Of a stretch of 64,000 bases of DNA, positions 24,763 to 33,815 are shown one piece after another. The notes under the pieces are model-generated. The model did no database searches, was not told where the DNA came from, and saw nothing but the letters and a program-made list of their open reading frames with translations. Source of the DNA: JAAZMI01 sp050948785 (GTDB taxonomy: Bacteria > Bacillota > Dethiobacteria > DTU022 > UBA8154). How positions within the stretch are numbered: the first letter of the stretch is position 1; every line of letters begins with the position of its first letter. The stretch lies in the NCBI GenBank assembly GCA_050948785.1, contig JBMNEM010000010.1, forward strand, positions 50,599 to 114,598, read 5' to 3'. Both the position numbers and the translations under genes were made by a program.

Positions 24763-26247
24763 ATGTCGGTAAAAATAAAAGAAAAAATATCTGTTTCTCC
24801 TGTATTGGAAAAAAATATTGCTTATGTCTCCCGTGAGTTGGGCCTGGATATCAGCTTCGATGTGATTTTAAGAGAATTTAAAATTGGCTATAAAAAAGCT
24901 GCTTTTGTTTTTATCGATGGCTTCGCCAATGCTGACATTATGACCCTGATCATGCAATCCCTCATGGAGGCAGATCAAGAAGAGATCGTCCCCAACACAC
25001 TGGAGAAAGTTACTGCACGATTATTGCCTTTTGGAGAAATGGAGCTCTCGGATAACCTTATAGAAATGGTTAATGAAGTTCTGGCAGGCCCGCTTATATT
25101 TTTTATTGACGGCGAACGACAAGGCATAATCATCGATACAAGACAATACCCCTCCCGGGAACCTGAAGAGGCTGATATCGAAAAGGTAACCCGCGGCTCA
25201 AGAGATGGTTTTGTGGAAACCCTGCTTTTTAATCTGACCTTGATTCGCAGAAGAATAAGAGATCCAAAGCTGCGGGCAGAAAATATAAAAATAGGCAAGC
25301 GTTCCCTGACAGAAGTAGCCCTTGTTTATATTGAAGATATAGTGAACCCTGAACTTTTGGAGAGGATTAGAAATGCTCTTTTAAAAATTGATATCGATGG
25401 CTTACCCATGGCTGAAAAATCAGTGGAAGAATTTATAACCGCAGATTTCTGGAATCCTTTCCCGGAGGTACGCTACACAGAAAGGCCGGATGTGGCGGCA
25501 ATACATCTGCTGGAGGGACATATCTGCATTATCGTGGACACTTCTCCTTCAGTGATGATTGCCCCGGTAACATACTTTCATCATCTCCAGCATGCGGAGG
25601 AATTTCGACACAACCCTTTTGTCGGTGTTTATATCCGTTGGATTCGCTTGTTCGGTGTTTTTATCTCCATTTTTCTAATCCCAATCTGGCTGCTGATGGT
25701 GAAATACAAAGCTCTATTACCACAAAGTTTACAGTTTATTGGGCCGAAAGAATCTTCTGCTTTACCTCTTTTACTGCAATTTGTCCTGGCCAATATCGGT
25801 CTTGACTTGTTGAGAATGGCTAGCGTGCATACACCTTCACCCCTGGCCACGGCGCTGGGTCTGGTAGGAGCATTATTAATCGGTGATATTGCTGTAACCG
25901 TCGGTTTTTTTGTCCCGGAGGTCTTGCTTTATATTGCCCTGGTCGCTATCGGCATGTTTTCTACGCCTAGCTGGGAACTCAGCCTGGCCAACAGGATGGT
26001 ACATATTTTTTTGCTTTTATGTACCGGCTTGGGGGGGATATATGGATTTGTAGGCGGCCTGATTATTATTTTAATAAGGTTGGCTACAACCCATTCTTTT
26101 GGTATTCCCTACCTTTGGCCTTTAATTCCATTTAATGGCCCGGCCTTCATGAATGTTTTACTCAGAAAGCCGGCGCCTTTAAAAAGATTTAGACCCTCAT
26201 TTTTAAAAACCAAGGATGATGATACAACGGATCCCAGTGAAGAATAA
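24763..26247 (+). CDS. spoVAF: Stage V sporulation protein AF (GerA-family)
   Basis: 494 residues, related to the A subunits of spore germinant receptors. A soluble N-terminal domain (about 1-285) is followed by five or six membrane segments (about 292-450). SpoVAF is expressed in the forespore with the other SpoVA genes; it associates with germinant receptors in germination. ATG 24763 follows AAAAGGAAG. Last gene of the spoVA group; a run of short tandem repeats follows. Confidence 0.94.
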   Translation: MSVKIKEKISVSPVLEKNIAYVSRELGLDISFDVILREFKIGYKKAAFVFIDGFANADIMTLIMQSLMEADQEEIVPNTLEKVTARLLPFGEMELSDNLIEMVNEVLAGPLIFFIDGERQGIIIDTRQYPSREPEEADIEKVTRGSRDGFVETLLFNLTLIRRRIRDPKLRAENIKIGKRSLTEVALVYIEDIVNPELLERIRNALLKIDIDGLPMAEKSVEEFITADFWNPFPEVRYTERPDVAAIHLLEGHICIIVDTSPSVMIAPVTYFHHLQHAEEFRHNPFVGVYIRWIRLFGVFISIFLIPIWLLMVKYKALLPQSLQFIGPKESSALPLLLQFVLANIGLDLLRMASVHTPSPLATALGLVGALLIGDIAVTVGFFVPEVLLYIALVAIGMFSTPSWELSLANRMVHIFLLLCTGLGGIYGFVGGLIIILIRLATTHSFGIPYLWPLIPFNGPAFMNVLLRKPAPLKRFRPSFLKTKDDDTTDPSEE

Positions 26248-26285
26248 GCATAAAAAAGAGGGAGGGGAAACAAAAAAGACAGGGT

Positions 26286-26368
26286 AAATATCCCAGCAAT
26301 GACACAAAATCCCTGGGTAATGCCATAAAATCCCTGGGAATTGCCACAAATTCCCTGGAAATATAGCT
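26286..26368 (+). repeat. Four imperfect 21-bp tandem repeats
   Basis: Units begin at about 26286, 26306, 26327 and 26348. Units two and three, starting AAAATCCCTGGG, differ at only a few places; the outer two are more divergent. Each contains the small palindromic core TCCC-T-GGG or a variant. They fill the gap between spoVAF and the nucleotidyltransferase gene. Role unknown: protein binding sites or replication-slippage sequence. Confidence 0.8.
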
Positions 26369-26475
26369 TTAGCGCTTTTAAATATATGTTTCTTAGCCGT
26401 TGTTTATCTTTTTGTTATTTTATGGTATAATTAGGTGAAATAGTTGAAAAAGTTTATTTTAAAGGAATTTGTCTA

Positions 26476-27774
26476 ATGACTAGTTTGCTCCCCTTATTCA
26501 ATACGGCGCTTTCCAAAAAATTGCACGCTTTAATTTATCTCCTGGGTTACTGGTCACAAAAAAATATGTTTAAAATATATGGTGTGGGTGGTTTTGTCCG
26601 GGATTTGATTTTAGGCCAGGAAAACCGCGCTATTAACCTGCTTGTAGAAGGCTCCGCGGTAGATTTTGCCCGGAGCTTGCAGCAAATACTACCGGCGGGC
26701 AGGCTGCAATGTGACGAAAAATTGGGCACGGCGAAACTGCTCTTGCCTGAAGGAATAGTATTTGATATGGTTACAGCAAGAAAAGAATTTTATGCCTTTT
26801 CAGGAACTTCATCTACCGAGCAATTAACGTTAAAAAACAATCTTTACAGGAAAGACTTTACAATTAACACTATGGCTTGTGCCTTTAATCCGCTGGAGTT
26901 TGGACGCCTTTATGATTATTTTGGGGGTAAAGAAGATTTAGAAAAGGGCACAATCAGGGTTCTTTACAAACTCAGTTTTGTGGACGACCCTAGCCGTATA
27001 CTCCAGGCTATCCGCTTTGAGCAGAGGTTTGGTTTTAAAATTGAAGAAGAAACAGCAGCTTTATTGCATAAAGCGCGAGCAAGGCGTCTTTTGGAAAAAG
27101 TCAGCAAAGAAAGTCTTTATGATGAAATCAGGTTGATTTTCAGGGAACCGTCACCCTTAAAAGTTTTAATGCGGCTGGAGGAACTAAATCTGTTTAAGGA
27201 GATTTTTCCCCGCCTGATTTTTAATGATGAAATAAAGGCCCGACTACAGCGACTTGAACAGGTTTTATCCGAACTACGGGGAAAAACACTGTGGTCAAAT
27301 TTAAACTATTTTGTTCTTTTTCTTTCCGCTTTTTTCTATGAACTGGTAGAACATGATGTACAGTTTCTTTGTCATTTAATGCGCCTGAAACGTAAAGAAC
27401 GCCTGAAAATAATCTCTATATGTGAAAATGTCCGGCCAATTTTAGTGCAACTGCAGCTTCCCCATCTCAGCCCATCACGCCTTTATTTTCTCCTCGCAGG
27501 GATGCCGGAAGAGAGCCTGGCGCTCATGATGACCCTTACTACAGAGCCCCGGGTAGGGGAGCGAATTTTATTTTACCGGGAACATCTCAGCCGGAAAAAA
27601 CCTGTTTTAAAAGTAAAAGATCTGCTGGAAAAAGGTTTAAAACCGGGACCGTTTTTAAATCGCCTCTTTCAAAGCCTGCAGGAGGCTGTTCTGGAGAACA
27701 AAGTAAGGGGAAGGGAAGAGGAACTGGCTTTTATAAATATTTTACTGGAACAAAATAATTTCTTGCCGGAGTAG
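26476..27774 (+). CDS. tRNA nucleotidyltransferase / poly(A) polymerase family protein lacking the DxD motif
   Basis: 432 residues. The class II nucleotidyltransferase head is recognisable (GVGGFVRDLILG near residue 36; YRKDFTINTMACAFNP near 128), followed by the RNA-binding helical domain (FVDDPSRILQAIRFEQRF) and an all-helical C-terminus. Where family members have the two catalytic aspartates (D-x-D, just after the GG...RD loop), this one reads ENRAINLLVEG, that is A-I-N. Loss of both carboxylates should abolish metal-dependent nucleotide transfer, so it may bind RNA without adding CCA, or act otherwise. ATG 26476 follows AAAGGAATT. Confidence 0.85.
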   Translation: MTSLLPLFNTALSKKLHALIYLLGYWSQKNMFKIYGVGGFVRDLILGQENRAINLLVEGSAVDFARSLQQILPAGRLQCDEKLGTAKLLLPEGIVFDMVTARKEFYAFSGTSSTEQLTLKNNLYRKDFTINTMACAFNPLEFGRLYDYFGGKEDLEKGTIRVLYKLSFVDDPSRILQAIRFEQRFGFKIEEETAALLHKARARRLLEKVSKESLYDEIRLIFREPSPLKVLMRLEELNLFKEIFPRLIFNDEIKARLQRLEQVLSELRGKTLWSNLNYFVLFLSAFFYELVEHDVQFLCHLMRLKRKERLKIISICENVRPILVQLQLPHLSPSRLYFLLAGMPEESLALMMTLTTEPRVGERILFYREHLSRKKPVLKVKDLLEKGLKPGPFLNRLFQSLQEAVLENKVRGREEELAFINILLEQNNFLPE

Positions 27775-27786
27775 GAGGAAGAGAAT

Positions 27787-28416
27787 ATGCCTTTTTCCCT
27801 CGCGGATATGTTAGCTAGTATACCCGCTCTGCTGATCGCCTTAACTTTTCATGAATATGCGCATGCCCGGATGGCTTATGCCTGGGGTGACCCCACAGCC
27901 AAATATGAAGGGCGCCTGACTTTAAACCCTCTGGTCCACCTGGATCCCCTTGGCCTGCTGATGCTGCTTGTTGTGCGTTTTGGCTGGGCGCGGCCGGTAC
28001 CCATCAATCCTTTTCTTTTCAGGGATCGCCGCAAAGGCCTTTTCTGGGTTTCCCTGGCCGGACCGGGAATGAATTTATTAATCGGGTTCATAGCCACTTT
28101 TTTATGGGTTTTTTTAAGAGGGCGGGGATACTTTGCAGTAGAAAGCATTCTATATTACCTGGTTATTTATAATGTTTATTTGGCTATCTTTAACATCATC
28201 CCCTTACCGCCTCTGGACGGCTCAAAGATTCTTTCCTCGCTCCTGCCGGCACGTTCGCTGTATTTTTACCAGACTATAGAACCGTATGGCCCTTTTTTGC
28301 TTATTTTTCTTTTAGTCTTTGGTAGATTGCCTTATTTACTTGTCCCCGTGGCCAACGTGATTATCAATCTATACACAACTCTGGTCATGTTTCTGATAAA
28401 ACCTCCGTTTTTTTAA
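27787..28416 (+). CDS. Site-2 protease family (M50) membrane metalloprotease
   Basis: 209 residues, six membrane helices. The zinc motif HEYAH (near 23-27, LTFHEYAHARMAY) and the third-ligand motif PLPPLDGSKIL (near 138) are both present, as is the GDPTAKYEGRLTLNPLVHLDPLG segment typical of the YwhC/SpoIVFB-like group. Substrate unknown; such proteases cut proteins within the membrane. ATG 27787 follows GAGGAAGAG. Often found beside trpS and scpA in Clostridia, as here. Confidence 0.92.
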   Translation: MPFSLADMLASIPALLIALTFHEYAHARMAYAWGDPTAKYEGRLTLNPLVHLDPLGLLMLLVVRFGWARPVPINPFLFRDRRKGLFWVSLAGPGMNLLIGFIATFLWVFLRGRGYFAVESILYYLVIYNVYLAIFNIIPLPPLDGSKILSSLLPARSLYFYQTIEPYGPFLLIFLLVFGRLPYLLVPVANVIINLYTTLVMFLIKPPFF

Positions 28417-28455
28417 AAAATACCGTTAGAGACATCCGAAAGGATTGTGATACCC

Positions 28456-29463
28456 ATGACAGCAAATGTAAAAAAAAGTATCATTCTCAGCGGGATGAGA
28501 CCGACAGGTAAATTGCACCTGGGAAATTTGTTCGGTGCCCTGGAAAACTGGGTCAGGCTGCAGGATGATTACCATTGTTTTTTTTGTATTGTAGACTGGC
28601 ATGCCCTGACCACGGCTTATGAAAGTCCGGCTGATATTCAGCAAAACAGTAAGGAAATGCTCCTGGACTGGCTCAGCTGCGGCATAGACCCGGAAAAAGC
28701 GGTGGTTTTCCGCCAATCTGATGTCAAGGAACATGCGGAGCTGCACCTTCTGCTTTCTATGTTAACACCCCTCTCCTGGCTGGAACGTGTTCCCACCTAT
28801 AAGGAACAGCAGCAGCAGATTACAGGACGTAACCTGGCCACTTATGGATTTTTGGGATACCCTCTTTTGCAGGCCGCGGATATCCTGATTTATAAGGCTG
28901 ACGCCGTTCCCGTGGGAGAGGATCAGGCTCCCCATATTGAAATTACCCGTGAGGTAGCTCGCCGCTTCAATTATCTTTACGGGAAAAAGATTTTTCCCGA
29001 ACCGGCTACCATGCTGAATGAGTATAAAGTCGTGCCGGGAATTGATAATCGCAAAATGAGTAAAAGCTACGATAATGTGATCGAGATCTCCATTCCACCG
29101 CAGGAAATTCCAGCCCGGGTAAGAATGATGATCACCGATCCGGGACGTATCAGAAAGAATGACCCCGGAAACCCGCAAGTTTGCAGTATTTATGCTTTTC
29201 ACCGCATTTTTAGTACGGATGAACTGGAGAAAATTGCTGCAGCTTGCCAGGGAGGGGAAATAGGGTGCGTGGAATGTAAAAAGAATCTTTCTACCGTTAT
29301 ACAGCAGAATTTGGAGCCTTTCTATCTTCAACGGCATGCTTTGGAAAGAAAGCCCGGGAGGTTACAGGAGATCCTGGAGGAAGGACGTAAAAAAGCTCAA
29401 AAAGTCGCCCGGGAAACTATGGAGGAAGTACGTTCCGCCATGGGGCTGATATCAAATTGGTAA
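28456..29463 (+). CDS. trpS: Tryptophanyl-tRNA synthetase
   Basis: 335 residues, normal for bacterial TrpRS. The class I signatures are KLHLGNLFGA (HIGH-like, near 18) and RKMSKSYDN (KMSKS, near 193), with the GDQ-like VGEDQAPHIE between them. It charges tRNA-Trp in the cytoplasm. ATG 28456 fits GAAAGGA at 28438-28444; GTG 28447 would be too close. No T-box leader fits in the 40 bases upstream, so it is probably read with the M50 protease gene. Confidence 0.97.
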   Translation: MTANVKKSIILSGMRPTGKLHLGNLFGALENWVRLQDDYHCFFCIVDWHALTTAYESPADIQQNSKEMLLDWLSCGIDPEKAVVFRQSDVKEHAELHLLLSMLTPLSWLERVPTYKEQQQQITGRNLATYGFLGYPLLQAADILIYKADAVPVGEDQAPHIEITREVARRFNYLYGKKIFPEPATMLNEYKVVPGIDNRKMSKSYDNVIEISIPPQEIPARVRMMITDPGRIRKNDPGNPQVCSIYAFHRIFSTDELEKIAAACQGGEIGCVECKKNLSTVIQQNLEPFYLQRHALERKPGRLQEILEEGRKKAQKVARETMEEVRSAMGLISNW

Positions 29464-29487
29464 AATTAAATAACCGGGGGAAGAAAC

Positions 29488-30336
29488 TTGAGTAGTATAA
29501 TTAAACCAAAAGAAGGTGATGAAAAAGGGCATTGCCACATCATACTGCCCGTTTTTGAAGGCCCTTTTGACCTTCTTTTTTATCTGGTGCATAAAGAGGA
29601 GCTGGATGTCCACGAAATTCCCCTGGGCAAAATTACGCAGCAGTACCTGCAATATTTGCAATCCATGCAGGAACTGCAGATCGAGGTCGCGGGAGAATTT
29701 TTGGTCATGGCTGCTTCCCTGCTTTGCCTTAAATCACGCCTTTTGCTGCCGCAGCATCCTTTCTCCTTATCTGCAGGGGAAGAAGAGATATTTTTTTTTG
29801 GTTCCAAAGAAGAGCTGGTCCGGAGCTTGTTGGAGTACAAGCGTTTTAAACTGGCAGCTACAATCTTAAAAGAGCGCAAAAACCGGCAGGAAAGAATCTA
29901 TTTACGGCCTTCCGCTTCTCGTAGTTACGTTCTGGAGAACAAGTACTCCCGTCTTTACCCTGCTGACTTGGAAAGCCTGAAAAAAGCCTGGATAAAATTA
30001 AAAGAAAAAAACAATCCCGAAGATAACAAAATGAAGACAATCTTTTTTGCTCCTAAAACCTCCTTTGTCCGTATATTAAGGTGGGTTGTCACCTCCTTAC
30101 GGAAAAACACTTTCTTTAATAGTTATTTGGATGATTTTGGGGTGAAAGGTACAAGGGAAGAGCGTGTCTCAATCTTCACGCTTTTTTTAGAACTGGCCCG
30201 GCGTGGAAGGCTTTCCTTATGGCAGGAAAAGGCTTTCAGCCGGATTCGTATATTAAAACCTTCCGGGAAAAGGAGGAAGAGCACCTATGCCGCCAAAGAA
30301 AGCAGAGCAACAGTTGACAACAATGGCCATCATTGA
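29488..30336 (+). CDS. scpA: Segregation and condensation protein A
   Basis: 282 residues, kleisin family. The N-terminal SMC-neck-binding part reads FEGPFDLLFYLVHKEELDVHEIPLG (near 24), with GEFLVMAASLLCLKSRLLLP next; a winged-helix C-terminus binds the SMC head. With ScpB and SMC it forms the bacterial condensin that separates chromosomes. TTG 29488 is behind GGGGGAAG. The last 50 bases overlap scpB. Confidence 0.95.
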   Translation: MSSIIKPKEGDEKGHCHIILPVFEGPFDLLFYLVHKEELDVHEIPLGKITQQYLQYLQSMQELQIEVAGEFLVMAASLLCLKSRLLLPQHPFSLSAGEEEIFFFGSKEELVRSLLEYKRFKLAATILKERKNRQERIYLRPSASRSYVLENKYSRLYPADLESLKKAWIKLKEKNNPEDNKMKTIFFAPKTSFVRILRWVVTSLRKNTFFNSYLDDFGVKGTREERVSIFTLFLELARRGRLSLWQEKAFSRIRILKPSGKRRKSTYAAKESRATVDNNGHH

Positions 30337-30829
30337 AGCGGCGCTTTTTTTAAGTCAGGAAGCTTTATCTCTGGAACAGCTAAAAAAGATTTGTGCAGTG
30401 AATTTAAAAGAAATCAGGGGCTCCCTGGAAGAAATGAAAAAGGAACTGGAGAAAGGTGGGCGGGGGCTGATCCTTCTGGAAACACCGCAGGGATACCGGT
30501 TGGGGACAAAGCCGGAAATAGCAGTTTATCTGGAAAAAGTCTGGGGAGAAGAAAGCATGGAAACGTCCTTATCCCAGGCCGCTCTGGAAACCCTGGCGAT
30601 TATTGCTTTAAAACAACCGGTGACCAGAATGGAAATCGAAAATATCCGCGGTGTAAAGGTTGAAGGTGTCCTGGAGAACCTCCTTAAAAGAGAACTCATC
30701 AGCGTAACAGGGCGCAAGGAAAGCCTGGGAAGGCCTTTACTCTATGGGGTTACGGAAGAATTCATGCAATATTTTGGGATAAAAGAATTAAAAGAGTTGG
30801 AAAAAGAACTGGAAAGCATTAATCCCTAA
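30287..30829 (+). CDS. scpB: Segregation and condensation protein B
   Basis: 180 residues with two winged-helix domains; MAIIEAALFLSQEALSLEQLKKIC and the signature ETLAIIALKQPVTRMEIENIRGV are typical. It is a dimer that binds the kleisin ScpA in condensin. ATG 30287 is behind AAAAGGAGGAAG, so the 50-base overlap with scpA appears real and suggests coupled translation. Confidence 0.95.
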   Translation: MPPKKAEQQLTTMAIIEAALFLSQEALSLEQLKKICAVNLKEIRGSLEEMKKELEKGGRGLILLETPQGYRLGTKPEIAVYLEKVWGEESMETSLSQAALETLAIIALKQPVTRMEIENIRGVKVEGVLENLLKRELISVTGRKESLGRPLLYGVTEEFMQYFGIKELKELEKELESINP

Positions 30830-30873
30830 CAACAAATAACTACTTTGACTTTAATTATATTTTTTTCCTGAAA

Positions 30874-31623
30874 ATGGGGAAACTAAATAGAAAGACTTAT
30901 CTCCTAAAGCAGGTGTTTGTGGTGTTCATGTGGACAACATTTCTGCCTGAGTCGTTCTATTTTTGGTTCCCTTTTTTATTTATTTTTTTGCTCCTTCTTT
31001 TACCATTGGAAATACGCATATCGTTTGATAATTTGCGGAAAGATAAGGGTATCTCTTTACAACTGGTCGTTCTCTTTTGGGGAAAAGTAAAGCTTTGGCA
31101 GTTACAAAGAACTTTTCCTGCCGGTCTCAAAATGACCTCCTTTTGGCAGCAGGCATACGCATTAGCAGAAGGAAAGGCTGACTGGTATAAAAGCGGTAAA
31201 GTAAAGCTGCAAAAAATAACTTTCCTGGTTTATCGTTTCATGCGGGCCATTATTTGGAAAAAATTTGACTTGAAGGTGAAGCTGGGTACCGGGGATCCGG
31301 CTTGGACGGCCCTTTTTACAGGTTTTTTACGTTACCTGTCCGGCCGGGGTTCTCCGCATGTTTTGCGCCTTCTTTCCTTTAGAAAAGGAAGCAGGCCACG
31401 TTTTTTGGTTTACCCCTCATTTTTAGAACGTGAGTTTCTCTTTCTCCTATCTGTAGAATTTACGGCCAGTGGGCTAAAAATTTTATATTATACCGTAAAG
31501 ATATTTTGGGAAACTGTCTTGGGTTATCAAATTTTAATTTTACGGAGGCGGTCAAAAAATGGCAGAACATCCAATCCAGGGTTTAATGATCACAGCTATG
31601 GAGAACCTCAGGGAAATGGCTGA
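30874..31623 (+). CDS. DUF2953 domain-containing membrane protein
   Basis: 249 residues. One strong membrane segment near the N-terminus (about 28-46) is followed by a soluble part with the DUF2953 pattern (FDLKVKLGTGDPAWTALFTG near 130; FLVYPSF near 172). The function is unknown. It almost always precedes ytfJ in spore formers, as here, so a sporulation role is likely. The start is uncertain: ATG 30874 lacks a good ribosome binding site; ATG 30928 is possible. The C-terminal 65 bases overlap ytfJ. Confidence 0.8.
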   Translation: MGKLNRKTYLLKQVFVVFMWTTFLPESFYFWFPFLFIFLLLLLPLEIRISFDNLRKDKGISLQLVVLFWGKVKLWQLQRTFPAGLKMTSFWQQAYALAEGKADWYKSGKVKLQKITFLVYRFMRAIIWKKFDLKVKLGTGDPAWTALFTGFLRYLSGRGSPHVLRLLSFRKGSRPRFLVYPSFLEREFLFLLSVEFTASGLKILYYTVKIFWETVLGYQILILRRRSKNGRTSNPGFNDHSYGEPQGNG

Positions 31624-31963
31624 CGTGACCAAAGTAGTCGGGGACGCGGTGGAAACTCCTGACGGCCATGTGATTATTCCGGTTTCCAAAGTAACACTTG
31701 GTTTTGTGACCGGAGGATCGGAATTTGAGACCAGCGATGAGGAGAAACAAAAACCATCCCCGGATCAGCAAAACACTTTTCCTTTCGGCGGGGGAAGCGG
31801 GGGAGGCGTTACCATCCAGCCGATGGCGTTTTTGGTTGTAGGTCCTGAAGAAGTGCGGCTATTACCGGTGGACCGCAGTGCAGTCTTTGATCGTTTGATC
31901 GATCTGGCCCCCCAGGTTTTACGGCATATCCAGGGATTCCTGCAGCCGGAGATCATAAAATAA
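31559..31963 (+). CDS. ytfJ: GerW (YtfJ) family sporulation protein
   Basis: 134 residues. PIQGLMITAMENLREMADV at the start, then VIIPVSKVTLGFVTGGSEF, and a glycine-rich stretch (FGGGSGGGVTIQPMAFLVV) all match the GerW family. The Bacillus protein is made in the forespore and is needed for germination with some germinants. ATG 31559 follows ACGGAGGCGG inside the end of DUF2953. It leads into dacB-spmA-spmB, the usual order. Confidence 0.94.
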   Translation: MAEHPIQGLMITAMENLREMADVTKVVGDAVETPDGHVIIPVSKVTLGFVTGGSEFETSDEEKQKPSPDQQNTFPFGGGSGGGVTIQPMAFLVVGPEEVRLLPVDRSAVFDRLIDLAPQVLRHIQGFLQPEIIK

Positions 31964-32041
31964 AATCCATGCGAATAAATATCGTTAAAGAAGTATATTT
32001 TTTTCACGAAACACAGAATAATTAACTCCGGTGGGGAACAA

Positions 32042-33172
32042 ATGCTCAAGAGATCTTTTGTTTTTGTTTTTTGTTGTGTATTACTGCTGAACTTTCTATT
32101 ACTTCCAGCGGGCAGATCCCGGGCGGGGCTGCCGGAAATTTCTGCAGAAGCGGCTGTCGTTCTGGATTGGAACAGCGGCAGGCCTCTTTATTCCAAAAAC
32201 CACCATTTACCCCGGCCCATGGCCAGTACAACCAAAATAATGACAGCGCTTGTTGCTCTGGAAAAAGGCTCCCTGGAGGATGTCGTGATCACCAGTGCGC
32301 GGTCGGCCCAGACCGGTGGTTCTTCCATCTGGCTGGAAGAAGGAGAAAAAAAGACTCTGGAGGAACTGCTCCTGGGGCTAATGCTGCGGTCGGGCAATGA
32401 TGCTGCTGTCGCTATTGCCGAACATATCTCCGGTAGTGTGGAATCTTTCGCGCAATTAATGACACAAAGAGCTAAAGAACTGGGAGCTCAAAATACTGTT
32501 TTTCAGAATCCCCATGGTTTGCACCATCCGGAACATTATACTACCGCCTATGATATGGCCCGGATCGCCGCTCATGCCATGGGAATGAAGGAGTTTCGCC
32601 GCATTATTTCAACGCCCAGCGCCCGCATTTCCTGGCCGGGCCACCCTTGGGATCGTTTTTTGTATAACCAAAATAAATTATTTGATCTTTATCCGGGAGC
32701 GGAAGGAATTAAAACCGGCTGGACAACACCTGCTGGGCGCTGCTTTGTTGGAGCAGCTCAAGATAATAATCGCCGGCTTATTTCTGTTGTTTTGAATGCG
32801 CCGCAGATGTGGGAAGATACCGTTTTACTGCTTGATTTTGGTTTCCAAAGCTACAACTTTACCAGCCTTGTCAGCAAAGGCCAATATTTAAAATCAGCTG
32901 CCGTTTCCAATGGCGTTAGTGAAAAAGTAAAAGTGATTGCAGCTGAAAGTTTTTACTACCCTTTAAAAAATACAGAAGAAAAAAAAGTCACTTATCGTTT
33001 TATTATAAACGAACCTTTAAAAGCCCCCCTGAGAAATAAAGAAAGAATAGGGGAAATGGAGATTTATTTTGGAAAGGAGGTAGTGGGAGTGGTTGATTTG
33101 CTTGCCGGTCAGGAAATAAAAAAGATTGGATTTTGGGAGCGGTGGCAAAAAAAATTGGGGAGGAGAGAATGA
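32042..33172 (+). CDS. dacB: Sporulation D-alanyl-D-alanine carboxypeptidase, DacB type
   Basis: 376 residues. Signal peptide (FVFVFCCVLLLNFLLLPAG), peptidase S11 domain with catalytic STTK (MASTTKIMTAL), SGN (LRSGNDAAVAIAEH) and KTG (EGIKTGWTTPAGR), then the C-terminal beta domain. The linked spmA-spmB is typical for DacB, which lowers cross-linking of the spore cortex. It is a second DD-carboxypeptidase in the window beside dacF. ATG 32042 follows GGTGGGGA. Confidence 0.93.
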   Translation: MLKRSFVFVFCCVLLLNFLLLPAGRSRAGLPEISAEAAVVLDWNSGRPLYSKNHHLPRPMASTTKIMTALVALEKGSLEDVVITSARSAQTGGSSIWLEEGEKKTLEELLLGLMLRSGNDAAVAIAEHISGSVESFAQLMTQRAKELGAQNTVFQNPHGLHHPEHYTTAYDMARIAAHAMGMKEFRRIISTPSARISWPGHPWDRFLYNQNKLFDLYPGAEGIKTGWTTPAGRCFVGAAQDNNRRLISVVLNAPQMWEDTVLLLDFGFQSYNFTSLVSKGQYLKSAAVSNGVSEKVKVIAAESFYYPLKNTEEKKVTYRFIINEPLKAPLRNKERIGEMEIYFGKEVVGVVDLLAGQEIKKIGFWERWQKKLGRRE

Positions 33173-33173
33173 T

Positions 33174-33815
33174 GTGGTTAATTTACTCTGGGCAGGTATG
33201 ATTATTGCTTCAATCATTATTGCCGCTGTAAATGGTAAAATGGAGATCATCACCCCGCTGATCTTTGCTTCCGCAGAACAAGCTGTAAACATTGCCCTGG
33301 GCCTGATCAGTGTCATGGTTTTCTGGCTGGGAATGATGAAGGTCATTGAAAAATCCGGTTTTATACATATCGTTATTTTTTTTCTTAAACCGCTGGCTCA
33401 CTGGTTATTTCCAGGGGTTCCCCGTAATCACAAGGCCATGAATGTCATGCTCATGAATATGGGTGCCAACTTGCTCGGTATGGGCAATGCAGCAACACCT
33501 TTCGGTATTAAGGCCATGAAGGAACTGCAAAGCTTGAATAGCAACCCCGATACTGCTACAGATGATATGTGTACCTTTTTGGCTGTAAATACTGCCAGCC
33601 TGACTTTAATACCCACAACTATCATTGCCATCCGGGCGGCTACAGGGGCCCAAAATCCGGCGGATGTCATTGGAACAACAATTGCAGCGACATTTTGTTC
33701 TGCTTCGGTAGCTATTTTAAGTGATCGTTTTTTTCGCTATTGTCACCGCAAGAAAAATAAAAGGGAGATGTTCAACTGTATGAGTAAAAGAAGTAATCCC
33801 GCGGGGAAAAAATGA
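33174..33815 (+). CDS. spmA: Spore maturation protein A
   Basis: 213 residues, five or so membrane helices with the nucleoside-transporter gate domain (Gate) signature GANLLGMGNAATPFGIKAM (near 98). SpmA and SpmB affect spore core dehydration and heat resistance. GTG 33174 follows GGGGAGGAGA and starts 2 bases after the dacB stop; the longer frame to 33126 lies in dacB. It overlaps spmB by ATGA. Confidence 0.94.
   Translation: MVNLLWAGMIIASIIIAAVNGKMEIITPLIFASAEQAVNIALGLISVMVFWLGMMKVIEKSGFIHIVIFFLKPLAHWLFPGVPRNHKAMNVMLMNMGANLLGMGNAATPFGIKAMKELQSLNSNPDTATDDMCTFLAVNTASLTLIPTTIIAIRAATGAQNPADVIGTTIAATFCSASVAILSDRFFRYCHRKKNKREMFNCMSKRSNPAGKK

Noticed and set aside
26286..26368. 21-bp repeats as a CRISPR array
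   Set aside because: Units are directly adjacent with no spacers.
28417..28455. T-box leader for trpS
   Set aside because: Only about 40 bases lie between the genes, far too short.
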